A stretch of 64,000 nucleotides of DNA from Gammaproteobacteria bacterium (GCA_029880855.1 JAOUNS010000002.1:62001-126000); one strand, 5' to 3'; positions 26,360 through 36,202 are shown, counted from the first letter of the stretch. A program made the numbers and translations. The notes: a model not told the origin generated them from the sequence alone.

Positions 26360-27016
26360 CTATTTGCTCAGCAGGAGCAACCTGTCTTCATGTTGCATCT
26401 TGACCTTGCTCAGAAAAGACATACCCAGCAATACCGTGTCCGGACCGCGCCCCTCAATCACCGCCCCCTCAATATTGTTCACCTCGATATCACCCACCCT
26501 GACGCTTTTCAGATTCACAACATAAGTCTCTGTTACGCCGTTTGCAGTGCCGGCCATGCCCTTTTTCCCTGCGTAGCGGTAGTTGATCCCAAGCCGTCGG
26601 GCCTGCTCGGCACTCATGGCAACCCAGGTGGCGCCGGTATCGACCAGGAAGTTGACCGGCATACCATTGATGGTGCCTACGGTGGTGTACATCCCGCGGT
26701 TGGACCAGATGCGGGCTTCCCCGCCTGACTGCTTTCCTGCGGACCGGCGTGTACTGATATTTCTTGTGTGCGAGCCCAGCGTGAACGCCTGTCGCTGACC
26801 GGCAATGTCCAGTACCGCTTTGTCGCTGTCCGCATTAATCAGCGTGACCCCCTCCGGGCTGGTCTGTCCTTTGCTGAGTTTGTGTTGAACCCCGTCTATA
26901 CGCAGAATGACCGTGTCCTTAAACAATCCCAGGATCATGATATCCATAGCCTGAACCGGTAGTGTGCAACAGAGCAGTACCAATACCACCACTGACCTGT
27001 TTATCCCTTTTCGCAC
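26360..27016 (-). CDS. Retropepsin-like aspartic protease (TIGR02281 family)
   Basis: 218 residues from GTG 27016, which has GGAGG at ideal spacing; the frame also offers a TTG at 27028, inside that Shine-Dalgarno, so I reject it. N-terminal signal or anchor (VVVLVLLCCTLPVQA), then a short beta domain (GVQHKLSKGQTSPEGVTL) and a single-domain aspartic protease with active-site VNFLVDTGAT, flap-like region and the second hallmark DTVLLGMSFLSKV. Clan AA enzymes of this kind act as homodimers. It would face the periplasm. Substrate unknown. The gene follows a secreted protein of unknown function on the same strand. Confidence 0.85.
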   Translation of the reverse strand: MRKGINRSVVVLVLLCCTLPVQAMDIMILGLFKDTVILRIDGVQHKLSKGQTSPEGVTLINADSDKAVLDIAGQRQAFTLGSHTRNISTRRSAGKQSGGEARIWSNRGMYTTVGTINGMPVNFLVDTGATWVAMSAEQARRLGINYRYAGKKGMAGTANGVTETYVVNLKSVRVGDIEVNNIEGAVIEGRGPDTVLLGMSFLSKVKMQHEDRLLLLSK

Positions 27017-27041
27017 CGGTTCCTCCAAGGCAAATAGTGGT

Positions 27042-27440
27042 TTATTTTTTGATGGTATACCGTTCGCCGCTGGAACGATTTAGATTGATCTTGACCCGGT
27101 CCTTATTCCAGCCGTGCACCTTGTCATGTGCTTCAATAAACACAATCCGGGTTTCCGCCGGAATGGCAATGCCGGAAAGGCTGCGGGTAAAGGGCTGTTC
27201 ATTCACATGCGGGTGGTAAAGCGTCCGATTGCCCAACACCTTGCCTTTGCTGTCCACCACCCGCCAACCATCAGCATAGTGATTCCAGCCGGTATCGCCG
27301 TGTTTCAGGGTAACATGTGCAGTCCAGGTATTGATGCTCTTTTCCAGTTCAACATTGACAATCTTGACCTGATCAGCCCGCACAGGCAAGGACAGGAAAA
27401 TCAGGCTGAATAAAGCCAAAATCAGGATGTTTTTCTGCAT
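27042..27440 (-). CDS. Secreted protein of unknown function
   Basis: 132 residues from ATG 27440, preceded by AAGGGGAGAAAT; the upstream ATG at 27464 has no such site. Signal peptide to about residue 22 (cleavage near VRA/DQV). The mature part is a compact beta-rich domain with conserved-looking Trp and His (WTAHVTLKHGDTGWNHYADGW, then LYHPHVNEQPFTRSL and DKVHGWNKDRV). The His/Trp/Asp pattern could hold a metal, but this is only a guess. It is followed by the retropepsin-like gene in the same orientation. Confidence 0.7.
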   Translation of the reverse strand: MQKNILILALFSLIFLSLPVRADQVKIVNVELEKSINTWTAHVTLKHGDTGWNHYADGWRVVDSKGKVLGNRTLYHPHVNEQPFTRSLSGIAIPAETRIVFIEAHDKVHGWNKDRVKINLNRSSGERYTIKK

Positions 27441-27481
27441 ATTTCTCCCCTTGTTGGATAGCACTGCAATATTAAATCGTC

Positions 27482-27979
27482 CTATCTCATTATATATAAA
27501 ATCAGGTGCAATAAAACGGCGGCATAAAGTGCGGCTAAAATATCATCCAGCATAATCCCAATACCGCCGGAGACATTCTGATCCAGCAGACGAATGGGCC
27601 AGGGTTTCCAGATATCAAACAGTCGAAACAGGACAAAACCCATTAACAGCGGCAACCACCCTGTCGGTGCGGCAAACATTGTCAACATATACCCGGCAAT
27701 TTCATCCCAGACAATCGCACCATGGTCGTGCACACCCAGCCGCTGTGCTGTTTCGCCGCACAGATAAATTCCAATGAAACACACCATCAAGGTGATCGCC
27801 AAATATAAACTGATCGACAATTGTTGCATGAGAATTATCAGGGGTAATGCCGCCAGGGTACCGGCTGTGCCCGGCGCCAAAGGTGACAGTCCGCTGCCAA
27901 AACCCAGGCTCAAAAAATGAATGGGATTCAGTAATAATCGGGGCGGTACGCGGGTTGTTTTATGCATCGGTTGCTTCAT
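27482..27979 (-). CDS. pgpA: Phosphatidylglycerophosphatase A
   Basis: Dephosphorylates phosphatidylglycerophosphate in the inner membrane to give phosphatidylglycerol. 165 residues with several membrane helices. Family signatures: GFGSGLSPLAPGTAGTLAALP, the IVWDEIAGYMLTM block, FRLFDIWKPWPI and GGIGIMLDDILAA, which carry the conserved acidic residues. The ATG overlaps the thiL stop as ATGA. thiL-pgpA adjacency is standard. Confidence 0.96.
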   Translation of the reverse strand: MKQPMHKTTRVPPRLLLNPIHFLSLGFGSGLSPLAPGTAGTLAALPLIILMQQLSISLYLAITLMVCFIGIYLCGETAQRLGVHDHGAIVWDEIAGYMLTMFAAPTGWLPLLMGFVLFRLFDIWKPWPIRLLDQNVSGGIGIMLDDILAALYAAVLLHLILYIMR

Positions 27980-28947
27980 TCAAAGTGGCGATATCCCTGT
28001 TGTTCACCGGTCAGGTCGCAGGGAGTTTCCTGATCATACAAACGTATGCCTGCCGCCGCTTCAATCACACCAATCGGTGTGATTCGATCTCCGATCCGGT
28101 CTGCGATTTGGGTTAAGTGCGGCAAAACCTCCGCCGGGAGACAGCAACAGAGTTCATAATCATCTCCGCCAGTCAGCGCCAGACGCCATTGGTCTTGCTT
28201 GTTGTCCACAGCCCGGCAAAGTTGCGCTGACAACGGCAGCTTGTCCAGTTGCAGTCGTGCACCGACACCGGAGGCGGTGAGGATATGGCCCAAATCCGCC
28301 AACAAACCATCTGAAATATCGATGCATGCCGTAGCCGTGTCGCGCAATGCCCGCCCGGTTGCAACACGCGGGATTGGCTGGTGCAGACGTGCGATCAAAT
28401 ATTCGGAAGCCTCCGTCTGCCTGGCTGAATGTTGCAGTAGTGATAATCCCGCTGCCGCATCGCCGAGGGTATTGGTTACACAAATCACATCACCGGGTTT
28501 CGCTCCATCGCGTGTCATGGCTTTATCTGTCGGAACATACCCGGCAATCTGGATAGTGACGGTCAACGGGCCACGCGTGGTATCACCACCTGCCAGCTGC
28601 ATTTGATATTGATCGGCCAGCTCAAACAATCCGTCCGCAAAGTCATTGAGCCATGCCTCATCAGCTTTCGGCATGGTCAGCGCCAGGGTAAACCAGGCGG
28701 GTTCCGCACCCATTGCAGCGAGATCACTCAGGTTTACCGCCAACGCCTTCCAGGCGATATATCGCGCCGGTGTATCGACAGGAAAATGGACGCCCTCAAC
28801 CAGCGTGTCGACAGCAACCACCAGATCGTGGTCTATCGGTACCGCCATCACAGCCGCATCATCACCAATACCCCGTTTCACATCACGGTGTTGGTGTGTG
28901 CGTGAAGCGAAGCAGTGCTGAATGATGTCAAACTCTGATAATGGCAT
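27976..28947 (-). CDS. thiL: Thiamine-monophosphate kinase
   Basis: Phosphorylates thiamine monophosphate to thiamine diphosphate. 323 residues of the PurM/AIR-synthase fold. Seen: GIGDDAAVM (metal and ATP binding), the DTLVEGVHFP motif, AVNLSDLAAMGAEP, GGDTTRGPLTVT, and CIDISDGLLADLGHI with TGGDDYELC. It starts at ATG 28947, 31 bases after nusB, and overlaps pgpA by four bases. Confidence 0.96.
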   Translation of the reverse strand: MPLSEFDIIQHCFASRTHQHRDVKRGIGDDAAVMAVPIDHDLVVAVDTLVEGVHFPVDTPARYIAWKALAVNLSDLAAMGAEPAWFTLALTMPKADEAWLNDFADGLFELADQYQMQLAGGDTTRGPLTVTIQIAGYVPTDKAMTRDGAKPGDVICVTNTLGDAAAGLSLLQHSARQTEASEYLIARLHQPIPRVATGRALRDTATACIDISDGLLADLGHILTASGVGARLQLDKLPLSAQLCRAVDNKQDQWRLALTGGDDYELCCCLPAEVLPHLTQIADRIGDRITPIGVIEAAAGIRLYDQETPCDLTGEQQGYRHFE

Positions 28948-28978
28948 AGACGGCCGGTTTCAGTCCTTGATGATTGGA

Positions 28979-29404
28979 TTAGGCAGAACCGGTTTCCACC
29001 TTGCGCAGCTTCACCGCCAGCTTGTCCAGAATGCCGTTGACGAATCGGTGGCCCTTGTCCGCACCAAAGGTTTTGGCCAATTCCACACCTTCATTGATCA
29101 CCACCTTGTAGGGTATATCCAGCCGGTGTTGCAATTCATAGGCCGACAGGCGTAATACCGCCTTTTCCACCATATCCACTTCATCCAGCGGACGGCTTAA
29201 CACCGGTGTAATTTGTGCGTCCAGATCGGTGAGATGGTTGACCACCCCCAGCAACAACTCACTAAAATATACCCGATCAGCCTTGTTGGATTCAGGACTC
29301 GCCAAAAAGCGGGAATTGATCTCACCCACAGCCGTCCCCGACATCTGCCACTCATAGAGGGCCTGCAGGGCAAGACGACGCGCACGACTTCGTGCACTAC
29401 TCAT
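28979..29404 (-). CDS. nusB: Transcription antitermination factor NusB
   Basis: Binds boxA RNA with NusE (S10) in rRNA antitermination. 141 residues from ATG 29404, preceded by CTGGAGTTGAT; a TTG at 29425 overlaps ribH and is rejected. All-helical family with RRLALQALYEWQMSG at the N-terminus, ELLLGVVNHL, RLSAYELQHRLDIPYKVVINEGVELAKTFG and FVNGILDKLA. It sits between ribH and thiL, as in many gammaproteobacteria. Confidence 0.96.
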   Translation of the reverse strand: MSSARSRARRLALQALYEWQMSGTAVGEINSRFLASPESNKADRVYFSELLLGVVNHLTDLDAQITPVLSRPLDEVDMVEKAVLRLSAYELQHRLDIPYKVVINEGVELAKTFGADKGHRFVNGILDKLAVKLRKVETGSA

Positions 29405-29421
29405 ATCAACTCCAGTCGCAA

Positions 29422-29895
29422 TCAACCAAGCTTGCGTAACAAATTAACCATTTCGATCGTTGACATGGCGGCTTCCGCCCCCTTGTTACCTGCCTTGGTG
29501 CCGGCACGTTCGATGGCCTGTTCAATGGTATCCACGGTCAAAACGCCAAACGCAACCGGGATGCTGTGCTGCATCATGACCTGGGCCATGCCCTTGACGC
29601 ATTCACCGGCCACGTAATCAAAGTGGGGGGTACCACCACGAATCACTGCACCCAAAGCAACAATCCCGTCATATTTTTTACTCATGGCGAGTTTTTGTAC
29701 GGCCAGCGGCAATTCAAATGCACCCGGGACACGGACAATTTCCAGATCTGCGTCTTGTGCGCCATGTCTTTTCAACGTATCAACAGCACCGCTGAGCAGG
29801 CTTTCCACTACGAAACTGTTAAAGCGGGCCACCACCAGTGCGATGCGTGCGCCCTTGATTGTCAGTTCACCTTCAACTGTTTTGATCTGTGACAT
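29422..29895 (-). CDS. ribH: 6,7-dimethyl-8-ribityllumazine synthase
   Basis: Condenses 5-amino-6-ribitylamino-uracil with dihydroxybutanone phosphate. 157 residues forming icosahedral or pentameric shells. Seen: [45 protein letters not shown] with the catalytic His, [11 protein letters not shown] and [12 protein letters not shown] 29895 follows GGAAGAAAGCCA. Part of the riboflavin string between ribBX and nusB. Confidence 0.97.
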   Translation of the reverse strand: MSQIKTVEGELTIKGARIALVVARFNSFVVESLLSGAVDTLKRHGAQDADLEIVRVPGAFELPLAVQKLAMSKKYDGIVALGAVIRGGTPHFDYVAGECVKGMAQVMMQHSIPVAFGVLTVDTIEQAIERAGTKAGNKGAEAAMSTIEMVNLLRKLG

Positions 29896-29918
29896 TGGCT
29901 TTCTTCCTTTCAGAAATT

Positions 29919-31025
29919 TTAATCATGAACATATTCGACCACTTCCAGGCCAAAGCCTGACAGGGCATGCATTTTCTTAGGTGCGCTGAGTACACGCATT
30001 TTGGTCACACCGAGATCGGAAAGAATTTGCGCACCAATACCAAAAGTGCGCAAGTCTTCCGCATGATTGTGTGTTACTGCGATCCCCTCGTCCTGTTTGG
30101 CGTAATCCCTGATCTGATCCACCAACACATCCGACTCCTCGTGCAGACGCAGAATGATCACCACGCCTTCACCTTCATCGGTAATTCGACACATGGCGTC
30201 GCGTAACGGCCAACCACAATCGTCACGCATACTGCCCAACATATCACACAGGGTGTTTTCCACATGAACGCGCACCAAAACCGGCTTGCTGGTATCGAGA
30301 TTTCCTTTCACCAGCGCCAGATGGACCTGACCGTCAATCATGTTCTTAAAGGCATGCAACTCAAAGTCACCGCATTTGGTGGGTAATTTGGAGCCGGCAA
30401 CACGTTCAACGGTTTTCTCGTTCTGCATGCGATAGTGAATCAAATCGGCAACCGTACCGATTTTCAAACCGTGTTCCTGGGCAAATTTCTCCAAATCGGG
30501 ACGACGCGCCATGCTGCCGTCTTCATTGAGTATCTCGACGATCACTGCCGCCGGTTCCAGATTGGCCAACCGCGCCAGATCACAACCTGCCTCGGTATGA
30601 CCGGCTCGGGTTAACACACCGCCCGGCTGCGCCATCAGCGGAAAAATATGGCCGGGCTGAACAATATCGGTGGGCTTGGCGTTAACCGCCACCGCCGCTC
30701 GTACCGTCACGGCCCGATCTGCAGCGGATATGCCGGTGGTTACACCCCGGGCCGCTTCGATGGAAAGGGTAAAATTGGTGGAATGGAGATCATTATTGCT
30801 CTTTACCATCAATGGCAGGTTTAACTGTTCGCAACGCTGCTGGGTCAGTGTCAGACAGATCAGACCGCGACCGAATTTCGCCATAAAGTTGATATCATCG
30901 GCACGCACCAGTTCGGCCGCCATGATGAGATCGCCTTCATTTTCGCGATCTTCGTCATCCATCAGGATGACCATCTTGCCCTGACGAAAGTCCTCAATGA
31001 TTTCTTCAATACTGTTCAGTTCCAT
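29919..31025 (-). CDS. ribB: DHBP synthase fused to a degenerate GTP cyclohydrolase II domain (RibBX)
   Basis: 368 residues. The N-terminal half (1-200) is an intact 3,4-dihydroxy-2-butanone-4-phosphate synthase: [39 protein letters not shown] and [16 protein letters not shown]. The C-terminal half aligns to GTP cyclohydrolase II ([14 protein letters not shown] onward) but has lost its function-defining residues: of the three zinc cysteines (GDALFSLRCDCG in E. coli RibA) only the last remains ([12 protein letters not shown]), and the RQEGRxIGL catalytic motif reads [12 protein letters not shown]. It therefore should make only DHBP, like RibBX proteins known from other gammaproteobacteria. A true RibA is expected elsewhere in the genome. 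Confidence 0.93.
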   Translation of the reverse strand: MELNSIEEIIEDFRQGKMVILMDDEDRENEGDLIMAAELVRADDINFMAKFGRGLICLTLTQQRCEQLNLPLMVKSNNDLHSTNFTLSIEAARGVTTGISAADRAVTVRAAVAVNAKPTDIVQPGHIFPLMAQPGGVLTRAGHTEAGCDLARLANLEPAAVIVEILNEDGSMARRPDLEKFAQEHGLKIGTVADLIHYRMQNEKTVERVAGSKLPTKCGDFELHAFKNMIDGQVHLALVKGNLDTSKPVLVRVHVENTLCDMLGSMRDDCGWPLRDAMCRITDEGEGVVIILRLHEESDVLVDQIRDYAKQDEGIAVTHNHAEDLRTFGIGAQILSDLGVTKMRVLSAPKKMHALSGFGLEVVEYVHD

Positions 31026-31081
31026 GGGAATCGACTAACCTGCCTGCAATGAATCTCTATAAGTGGTAGACACTATACCAT

Positions 31082-31741
31082 CTATTTAACAAAACCATGT
31101 TCCGCCAGAAAGGCCATATCGATCCCATCCTGCCCTGTCAGTGCGGCCTTATCACCCAGCAGCAAACGTTCCAGGTATCGGGCGATGACATCCACTTCCA
31201 GATTCACCTGACTACCCGGTTGCAGATCACCCATGGTGGTCTCCTGCAGGGTGTGGGGGACAATATTCAGGGTAAATTCCGCGCCGTCCACACTGTTGAC
31301 CGTCAGGCTGATCCCCTCAACAGTAATGGAACCCTTGGCGGCAATGTATTTCGCCAATTCATCCGGGGCCTTGATCTGAAAACGGATCGAGCGTCCCTCA
31401 TTGTAACGCCGGGTGACCTCACCGATCCCGTCCACATGGCCGCTCACCAAATGACCGCCCAGACGTGAAGTGGGGGTCAGGGCCTTTTCCAGATTCACTT
31501 TGGTCCCGGCTTTGAGATGTCGGAAGGTTGTCACCGCCAGGGTTTCACCGGAAACATCCGCCCAAAAGCCATCACCGGGTAATACAACAGCGGTCAGGCA
31601 GACGCCGTTGACAGCGATACTGTCACCCGGTTGTACATCACCCAGGTCCAGTTTACCGGTCAGGACATGCATCCGCGTGTCGGAGCCTTTCGGTTCAATG
31701 GCGGCAATAGTACCTGTCGACTGAATAATTCCGGTAAACAT
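31082..31741 (-). CDS. ribE: Riboflavin synthase, alpha chain
   Basis: Dismutates two dimethylribityllumazine molecules to riboflavin. 219 residues with two lumazine-binding barrels. Barrel 1 starts MFTGIIQSTGTI and has GDSIAVNGVCLTAV and the SRLGGHLVSGHVDG motif; barrel 2 has KGSITVEGISLTVN and ends before a C-terminal helix with the VDVIARYLERLL trimer segment. The start lies three bases after the ribD stop. Confidence 0.97.
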   Translation of the reverse strand: MFTGIIQSTGTIAAIEPKGSDTRMHVLTGKLDLGDVQPGDSIAVNGVCLTAVVLPGDGFWADVSGETLAVTTFRHLKAGTKVNLEKALTPTSRLGGHLVSGHVDGIGEVTRRYNEGRSIRFQIKAPDELAKYIAAKGSITVEGISLTVNSVDGAEFTLNIVPHTLQETTMGDLQPGSQVNLEVDVIARYLERLLLGDKAALTGQDGIDMAFLAEHGFVK

Positions 31742-31744
31742 GAC

Positions 31745-32842
31745 TCAGTTTTTAACCTTTGCCGTCACTCGAATATCCTTGCCCACCATACGCAGATCCA
31801 GAATATCCAGTTCAATTTTCTGATCCATGGTCTCCAGTTCCGGCAAGCGGAACAAACCTCGCGCCTTGTCGCCCATCAGACTGGGCGCCACATAGATGAT
31901 CAGTTCGTCGCTCAGGCGGTCCCGCAGCATGGCGCCGCTCAGGGTGGCGCCGGTCTCGACAAAAACTTCATTGATACCCAGCTCACCCAGTTGATCCAGC
32001 ACGGCAGCCAAATCCACCTGGCTGGAACAATACGGTATGTCCACGATTTCGGCCCCGGCCTTTTCCAGCGCAACTCTGGCTGAAGAGCTTTCGCTGCAGG
32101 TCATCACCACCACCCTGCCGGGTTGTGAAAGAATCCTCGCCTCAGGCGGCAGGCTCAGATTGGTATCCACCACCACCCGCAATGGCTGGCGCTCATGCCC
32201 CTCCAAACGGACCGTCAGATTCGGATCATCCGCCAGGATCGTTCCCACACCGGTGAGAATGGCGTCGCTTTGCGCCCGCAGACGATGGACATCCAGACGG
32301 GCCTCATTGGAGGTGATCCATTTGCTCTCCCCGCTCGCCATGGCGGTGCGCCCATCCAGGCTCATGGCCAATTTGTGACGAACATATGGTCGGCCATAGC
32401 GCATGCGTTTGATAAAGCCGGGGTTGAGGGCTTCGGCCTCAGCCTGGAGCAGGCCGATTGATACATCTATCCCCGCCTCACGCAGCAGCCCAAAGCCTTT
32501 ACCGGCCACGGCCGGATTGGGGTCCTGCATGGCGGCTAATACCCGACTGACTCCCGCTTTGATCAGGGCATTGGCACAGGGAGGCGTGCGCCCCTCATGG
32601 GCACAGGGTTCCAGGGTCAGATAAACCGTCGCTCCCCTGGCCTGCTCACCGGCCATCTGTAAAGCATTCACTTCCGCATGAGGACCACCGGCATACTCGT
32701 GCCAGCCCTCACCCACAATTTCCCCCGCTTTGACCAGGACACATCCGACACGTGGATTGGGATGGGTGGTATAGAGTCCTTTTGCGGCCAGCTTTAGCGC
32801 ACGGGCCATATAGTCATAATCATTTGCCGAATAATCTGTCAT
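31745..32842 (-). CDS. ribD: Riboflavin biosynthesis deaminase/reductase
   Basis: Bifunctional: deaminates then reduces the pyrimidine intermediate. 365 residues. The N-terminal cytidine-deaminase fold carries the zinc site GGPHAEVNAL plus PCAHEGRTPPC; the C-terminal DHFR-like reductase begins near RPYVRHKLAMSLDGRTA and includes SDAILTGVGTILADDP and VFVETGATLSGAML. It begins 26 bases after the nrdR stop. No FMN riboswitch precedes this operon that I can recognise. Confidence 0.96.
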   Translation of the reverse strand: MTDYSANDYDYMARALKLAAKGLYTTHPNPRVGCVLVKAGEIVGEGWHEYAGGPHAEVNALQMAGEQARGATVYLTLEPCAHEGRTPPCANALIKAGVSRVLAAMQDPNPAVAGKGFGLLREAGIDVSIGLLQAEAEALNPGFIKRMRYGRPYVRHKLAMSLDGRTAMASGESKWITSNEARLDVHRLRAQSDAILTGVGTILADDPNLTVRLEGHERQPLRVVVDTNLSLPPEARILSQPGRVVVMTCSESSSARVALEKAGAEIVDIPYCSSQVDLAAVLDQLGELGINEVFVETGATLSGAMLRDRLSDELIIYVAPSLMGDKARGLFRLPELETMDQKIELDILDLRMVGKDIRVTAKVKN

Positions 32843-32868
32843 TACAATCTACAACTTGTTGTTTGTTA

Positions 32869-33375
32869 TTAAATATTGTCGTCCGGTAAGAGGGATTGCT
32901 GGTTGCGTTTTTCCTCGGGAGATGGTTCCTGCCGCAGGCGTTCAATCTCTTCCTCAAACGCGCTGACATCCTGAAAACTGCGATACACCGAGGCAAAACG
33001 CACATAGGCCACCTGATCCAGATCCCGCAGGGCCAGCATGACCCATTCCCCCAGTTTGCGGGACTGGATCTCCCGCTCACCGGTGGCGCGGATCCGTTTC
33101 AGGATTTGGCTGATCGCGGACTCCACCTCTTCGGTATTCACCGGCCGCTTTTCCAGTGCGCGCCACACACCGCTGCGCAGTTTTTCCTCGTCAAACGGCT
33201 CGCGCCGGCCATCATTTTTTACCACCCGAGGCATCACCAGCTCTGCTGTCTCGAAGGTGGTAAAACGTTCACTACAGGTCAGGCATTCACGCCGGCGACG
33301 CACCATCGACCCTTCACCGGCCAACCGGGAATCGATCACCTTGGTATCTTCTGCGCCGCAAAAGGGACAATGCAT
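32869..33375 (-). CDS. nrdR: Transcriptional repressor NrdR
   Basis: Zinc-ribbon/ATP-cone repressor of ribonucleotide reductase genes. 168 residues. The zinc ribbon is [17 protein letters not shown] to [13 protein letters not shown] (Cys3, Cys6, then the second pair); the ATP-cone spans about 49-139 ([16 protein letters not shown]). The C-terminal tail is Glu/Gln-rich. It lies between glyA and ribD on the same strand, a standard order. Confidence 0.97.
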   Translation of the reverse strand: MHCPFCGAEDTKVIDSRLAGEGSMVRRRRECLTCSERFTTFETAELVMPRVVKNDGRREPFDEEKLRSGVWRALEKRPVNTEEVESAISQILKRIRATGEREIQSRKLGEWVMLALRDLDQVAYVRFASVYRSFQDVSAFEEEIERLRQEPSPEEKRNQQSLLPDDNI

Positions 33376-33408
33376 CAGACTCAGTCCTGTTTGTCTGCAA
33401 CCGGTTTA

Positions 33409-34665
33409 CTAATCCGCGTAAACAGGATAACGCTGACACAAATCCAGCACCTTGCTCTGAGTGCTTTCAATAATGGCGTTATCTCCGCGTGACTCGATCA
33501 CGTCACACATCCAGCCGGCCAGCACCTTGGCTTCGGCTTCCTTGAAACCCCGGGTGGTAATCGCCGGGGTACCCACGCGGATACCGCTGGTGACAAAAGG
33601 TGACTGAGGGTCATTGGGCACGGCATTCTTGTTGACGGTGATGTTGGAGGCACCCAACCAGGCATCCACGTCCTTGCCGGTCAGCCCCTGATTGATGAAA
33701 CTCACCAGGAACAGATGGTTGTCAGTACCACCGGAAACCACATCAAATCCACGCTTGATAAACTCCTCGGCCATGACCTTGGCGTTTTTCACCACCTGCT
33801 GCTGGTAGGTTTTGAAATCCGCTTGCAGTGCCTCTTTAAAGGCCACTGCCTTGCCGGCGATCACATGCATTAATGGACCGCCCTGGGTACCGGGGAAGAT
33901 CATGGAATTGAGTTTTTTCTCGATATCGGGATTGGCCTTGGCCAGAATGATCCCGCCGCGGGGACCGCGCAGGGTCTTGTGAGTGGTAGAAGTGGTGACA
34001 TCAGCGATCTGCACCGGGCTGGGGTAAACCCCGGCCGCAATCAATCCGGCCACATGGGCCATGTCCACCATTAAATAGGCGTCGACACTGTCGGCAATAT
34101 CACGGAACCGTTGCCAGTCCACAACCCGTGAATAGGCGGAAAAACCGGCCACGATCATTTTGGGCTTGTGTTCCTTGGCCAGCCGCTCCACTTCTTCGTA
34201 GTCGATTTCACCGGTCGCTTCATTCAAACCATACTGGACCGCATTGAACAGCTTGCCGGAGAAATTCACCTTGGCGCCGTGGGTCAAATGGCCGCCATGG
34301 GCCAGACTCATACCCAGCACGGTATCGCCGGGTTGCAACAGGGCAAAATAGACGGCCGCATTGGCCTGGGAGCCGGAATGAGGCTGGACATTGGCGTAAT
34401 CGGCACCAAACAGCTTTTTTACCCGATCAATGGCCAGCTGTTCAGCCACGTCCACGTTCTCACAACCACCGTAATAACGCTTGGCAGGATAACCCTCGGC
34501 GTATTTATTGGTCAGCACCGAGCCCTGGGCCTGCATAACACGGGGACTGGTGTAGTTTTCGGAAGCAATCAGTTCGATGTGCTCCTCCTGGCGAGTCACT
34601 TCGTGCTCCATCGCCTGCCATAGTTCATCATCAAATCCGGCTATTGTCATTTTTTTATTGAACAT
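33409..34665 (-). CDS. glyA: Serine hydroxymethyltransferase
   Basis: PLP enzyme interconverting serine and glycine with one-carbon transfer to tetrahydrofolate. 418 residues from ATG 34665, preceded by GAGGGCGTCC; the frame reaches 34746 but that extension has no family counterpart. Motifs: [49 protein letters not shown], the PLP Lys in [16 protein letters not shown], and MLAxxxG-type late region [18 protein letters not shown]. First gene of the glyA-nrdR-rib string. Confidence 0.97.
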   Translation of the reverse strand: MFNKKMTIAGFDDELWQAMEHEVTRQEEHIELIASENYTSPRVMQAQGSVLTNKYAEGYPAKRYYGGCENVDVAEQLAIDRVKKLFGADYANVQPHSGSQANAAVYFALLQPGDTVLGMSLAHGGHLTHGAKVNFSGKLFNAVQYGLNEATGEIDYEEVERLAKEHKPKMIVAGFSAYSRVVDWQRFRDIADSVDAYLMVDMAHVAGLIAAGVYPSPVQIADVTTSTTHKTLRGPRGGIILAKANPDIEKKLNSMIFPGTQGGPLMHVIAGKAVAFKEALQADFKTYQQQVVKNAKVMAEEFIKRGFDVVSGGTDNHLFLVSFINQGLTGKDVDAWLGASNITVNKNAVPNDPQSPFVTSGIRVGTPAITTRGFKEAEAKVLAGWMCDVIESRGDNAIIESTQSKVLDLCQRYPVYAD

Positions 34666-34876
34666 GGACGCCCTCAACTCATTAAAAATTCTGGAAAAAA
34701 TATCTCTGTCGGGACAGGCCGACCGGCTGCCCTGCCACAGTGCCAAAAAGGGCGGCTAGCTTAACCGATCTGGCGCAGAAAAGCATTTCAAGGGAGGGAC
34801 TTGCGATATATTACCGCACGTTTTTTATGTGATTATATATGGGATCAAAACCGGTCCAGGTCAGCCTTGTGCCAAT

Positions 34877-34907
34877 AAAAAAGGCCGGTCAAATGACCGG
34901 CCTTTTT
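34877..34907 (-). terminator. Bidirectional terminator upstream of glyA and after the FadL-type gene
   Basis: GGCCGGTC / GACCGGCC, 8-bp GC-rich stem with AAAT loop, flanked by six A on the left and five T on the right. On the minus strand it ends the FadL-type gene (stop at 34928). Confidence 0.85.
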
Positions 34908-34927
34908 ACTTTCATCGAGCAGTTCGA

Positions 34928-36070
34928 TTAGAAGCTTACGTTATAACCGACACCAATTGCAAATTGGTCCATTTTGGCTTTAGCACCAGTACCGGAGTCA
35001 GTTTGTTCATTCTCAAACACATAGGCGAAATAGCCTGAGACTTCACTGCCGGAGCCCATTTTCTTGGTCATACCAAGTGTCAGGTGATCTTCTGTAATCG
35101 CCGGAGCAAGAGCATTCGTTTGAACCTTGTTATCCGGAACAGGAGAGGCGCCATGGTTCCAGCCGATACGATACGCAGTATTTGAATCCGCCTCAAACTC
35201 CATACCAAACTTCAAAATAGTCTGATCTTCCCACTCGAAAATCTCCTTAAATACTGCAACTTCAGACCAGTTTACCTGCAGGATATCTGCAACGATCTTT
35301 GTATTGCCGCTGAGCTTGTGGGTAATGCCTATACCATATTGCGGGGGCAGATTCAGGGAACAATCGGAAGCAGAACCAAACATATAGGCACAGTGCTTCT
35401 CCATTTTGTCCATGCTGATCTCAGTCTGGTAAGTGACGCCGATATTGGTTGCGCCCATGTTAATCGCGTAACCTAACTTAAAGCCGGTACCTGTCGCAGA
35501 ATCACTGCGGGTATCAGGCAGTGGTGGTGAAAGAGCCGGGCCTTTTGTTGCCAGTTTGGCATAACCGTATAACAGTGAGATACCGATGGAACTGTCATTA
35601 TTCAGCTTATAGCTGAAAGTCGGTGCAATAATCAAACCTGACAAGTCAATACCGACCTTGGGTGTACCAGGGCCAAATGTATTGGCCGGATACTCGGTAT
35701 TCATACCACCCATTGCATAAGCCACCACACCCCATGACATCTTGTCATTGATCTTTGTCAACCAACCACCCTGAGGGATGAAGAAAAAATCATTGTCACT
35801 CGCGGTGTAGCCGCCACCAAGATTGATGGAACGATTGGGGTTAAACAGTGAAATACCTGCAGACCAGGAATTGCTCACTTGATTCGCCAACGCAGGGTTA
35901 TCAACAGCAGACATGGTTTCCGCGCCATTGGCAATACCGGCACCGCCGAAGCCATGAGCAACCATGCCGTTACCCAGCGGTAAAATACCATTGGTGGCCA
36001 TTGCAGAAAACGAGACGGCCATGCTGCCTGCTGCAGCCAGACCGATAAGACTTTTCTTGAACATACTCAT
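34928..36070 (-). CDS. FadL/OMPP1-family outer-membrane channel
   Basis: 380 residues; ATG 36070 follows GGAGGAGAAGAAACTA. Signal peptide to about residue 25 (MATNGIL after cleavage). The mature N-terminus NGILPLGNGMVAHGFGGAGIANGAE with DNPALA is the FadL hatch signature including the NPA motif. The rest alternates as beta strands and ends in GVGYNVSF with C-terminal Phe. FadL proteins import hydrophobic compounds such as fatty acids or aromatics; the substrate here is unknown. There are two Cys (HCAYMFGSASDCSLN) that may close an extracellular loop. It has its own promoter and terminator. Confidence 0.88.
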   Translation of the reverse strand: MSMFKKSLIGLAAAGSMAVSFSAMATNGILPLGNGMVAHGFGGAGIANGAETMSAVDNPALANQVSNSWSAGISLFNPNRSINLGGGYTASDNDFFFIPQGGWLTKINDKMSWGVVAYAMGGMNTEYPANTFGPGTPKVGIDLSGLIIAPTFSYKLNNDSSIGISLLYGYAKLATKGPALSPPLPDTRSDSATGTGFKLGYAINMGATNIGVTYQTEISMDKMEKHCAYMFGSASDCSLNLPPQYGIGITHKLSGNTKIVADILQVNWSEVAVFKEIFEWEDQTILKFGMEFEADSNTAYRIGWNHGASPVPDNKVQTNALAPAITEDHLTLGMTKKMGSGSEVSGYFAYVFENEQTDSGTGAKAKMDQFAIGVGYNVSF

Positions 36071-36173
36071 TAGTTTCTTCTCCTCCGCTTGATTAATTTA
36101 TGGGGCAGATGAACCTGTTATGTATCTGTTGGCGTTCACTTCCCCGGTTGTTTGGTTGCAACAAGCTGCGTCC

Positions 36174-36202
36174 AATATGACTCGCTGCTGAATAACTGTC
36201 AA
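36174..36202 (-). promoter_or_regulatory. Sigma70 promoter for the FadL-type gene
   Basis: On the minus strand a perfect TTGACA (complement of 36197-36202), 17-base spacer, CATATT (complement of 36174-36179). It gives a 5' leader of about 100 bases before ATG 36070. Confidence 0.6.

Noticed and set aside
31026-33408. FMN riboswitch for the riboflavin operon
   Set aside because: The gaps before ribBX, ribE, ribD and nrdR are too short and carry no recognisable RFN element.
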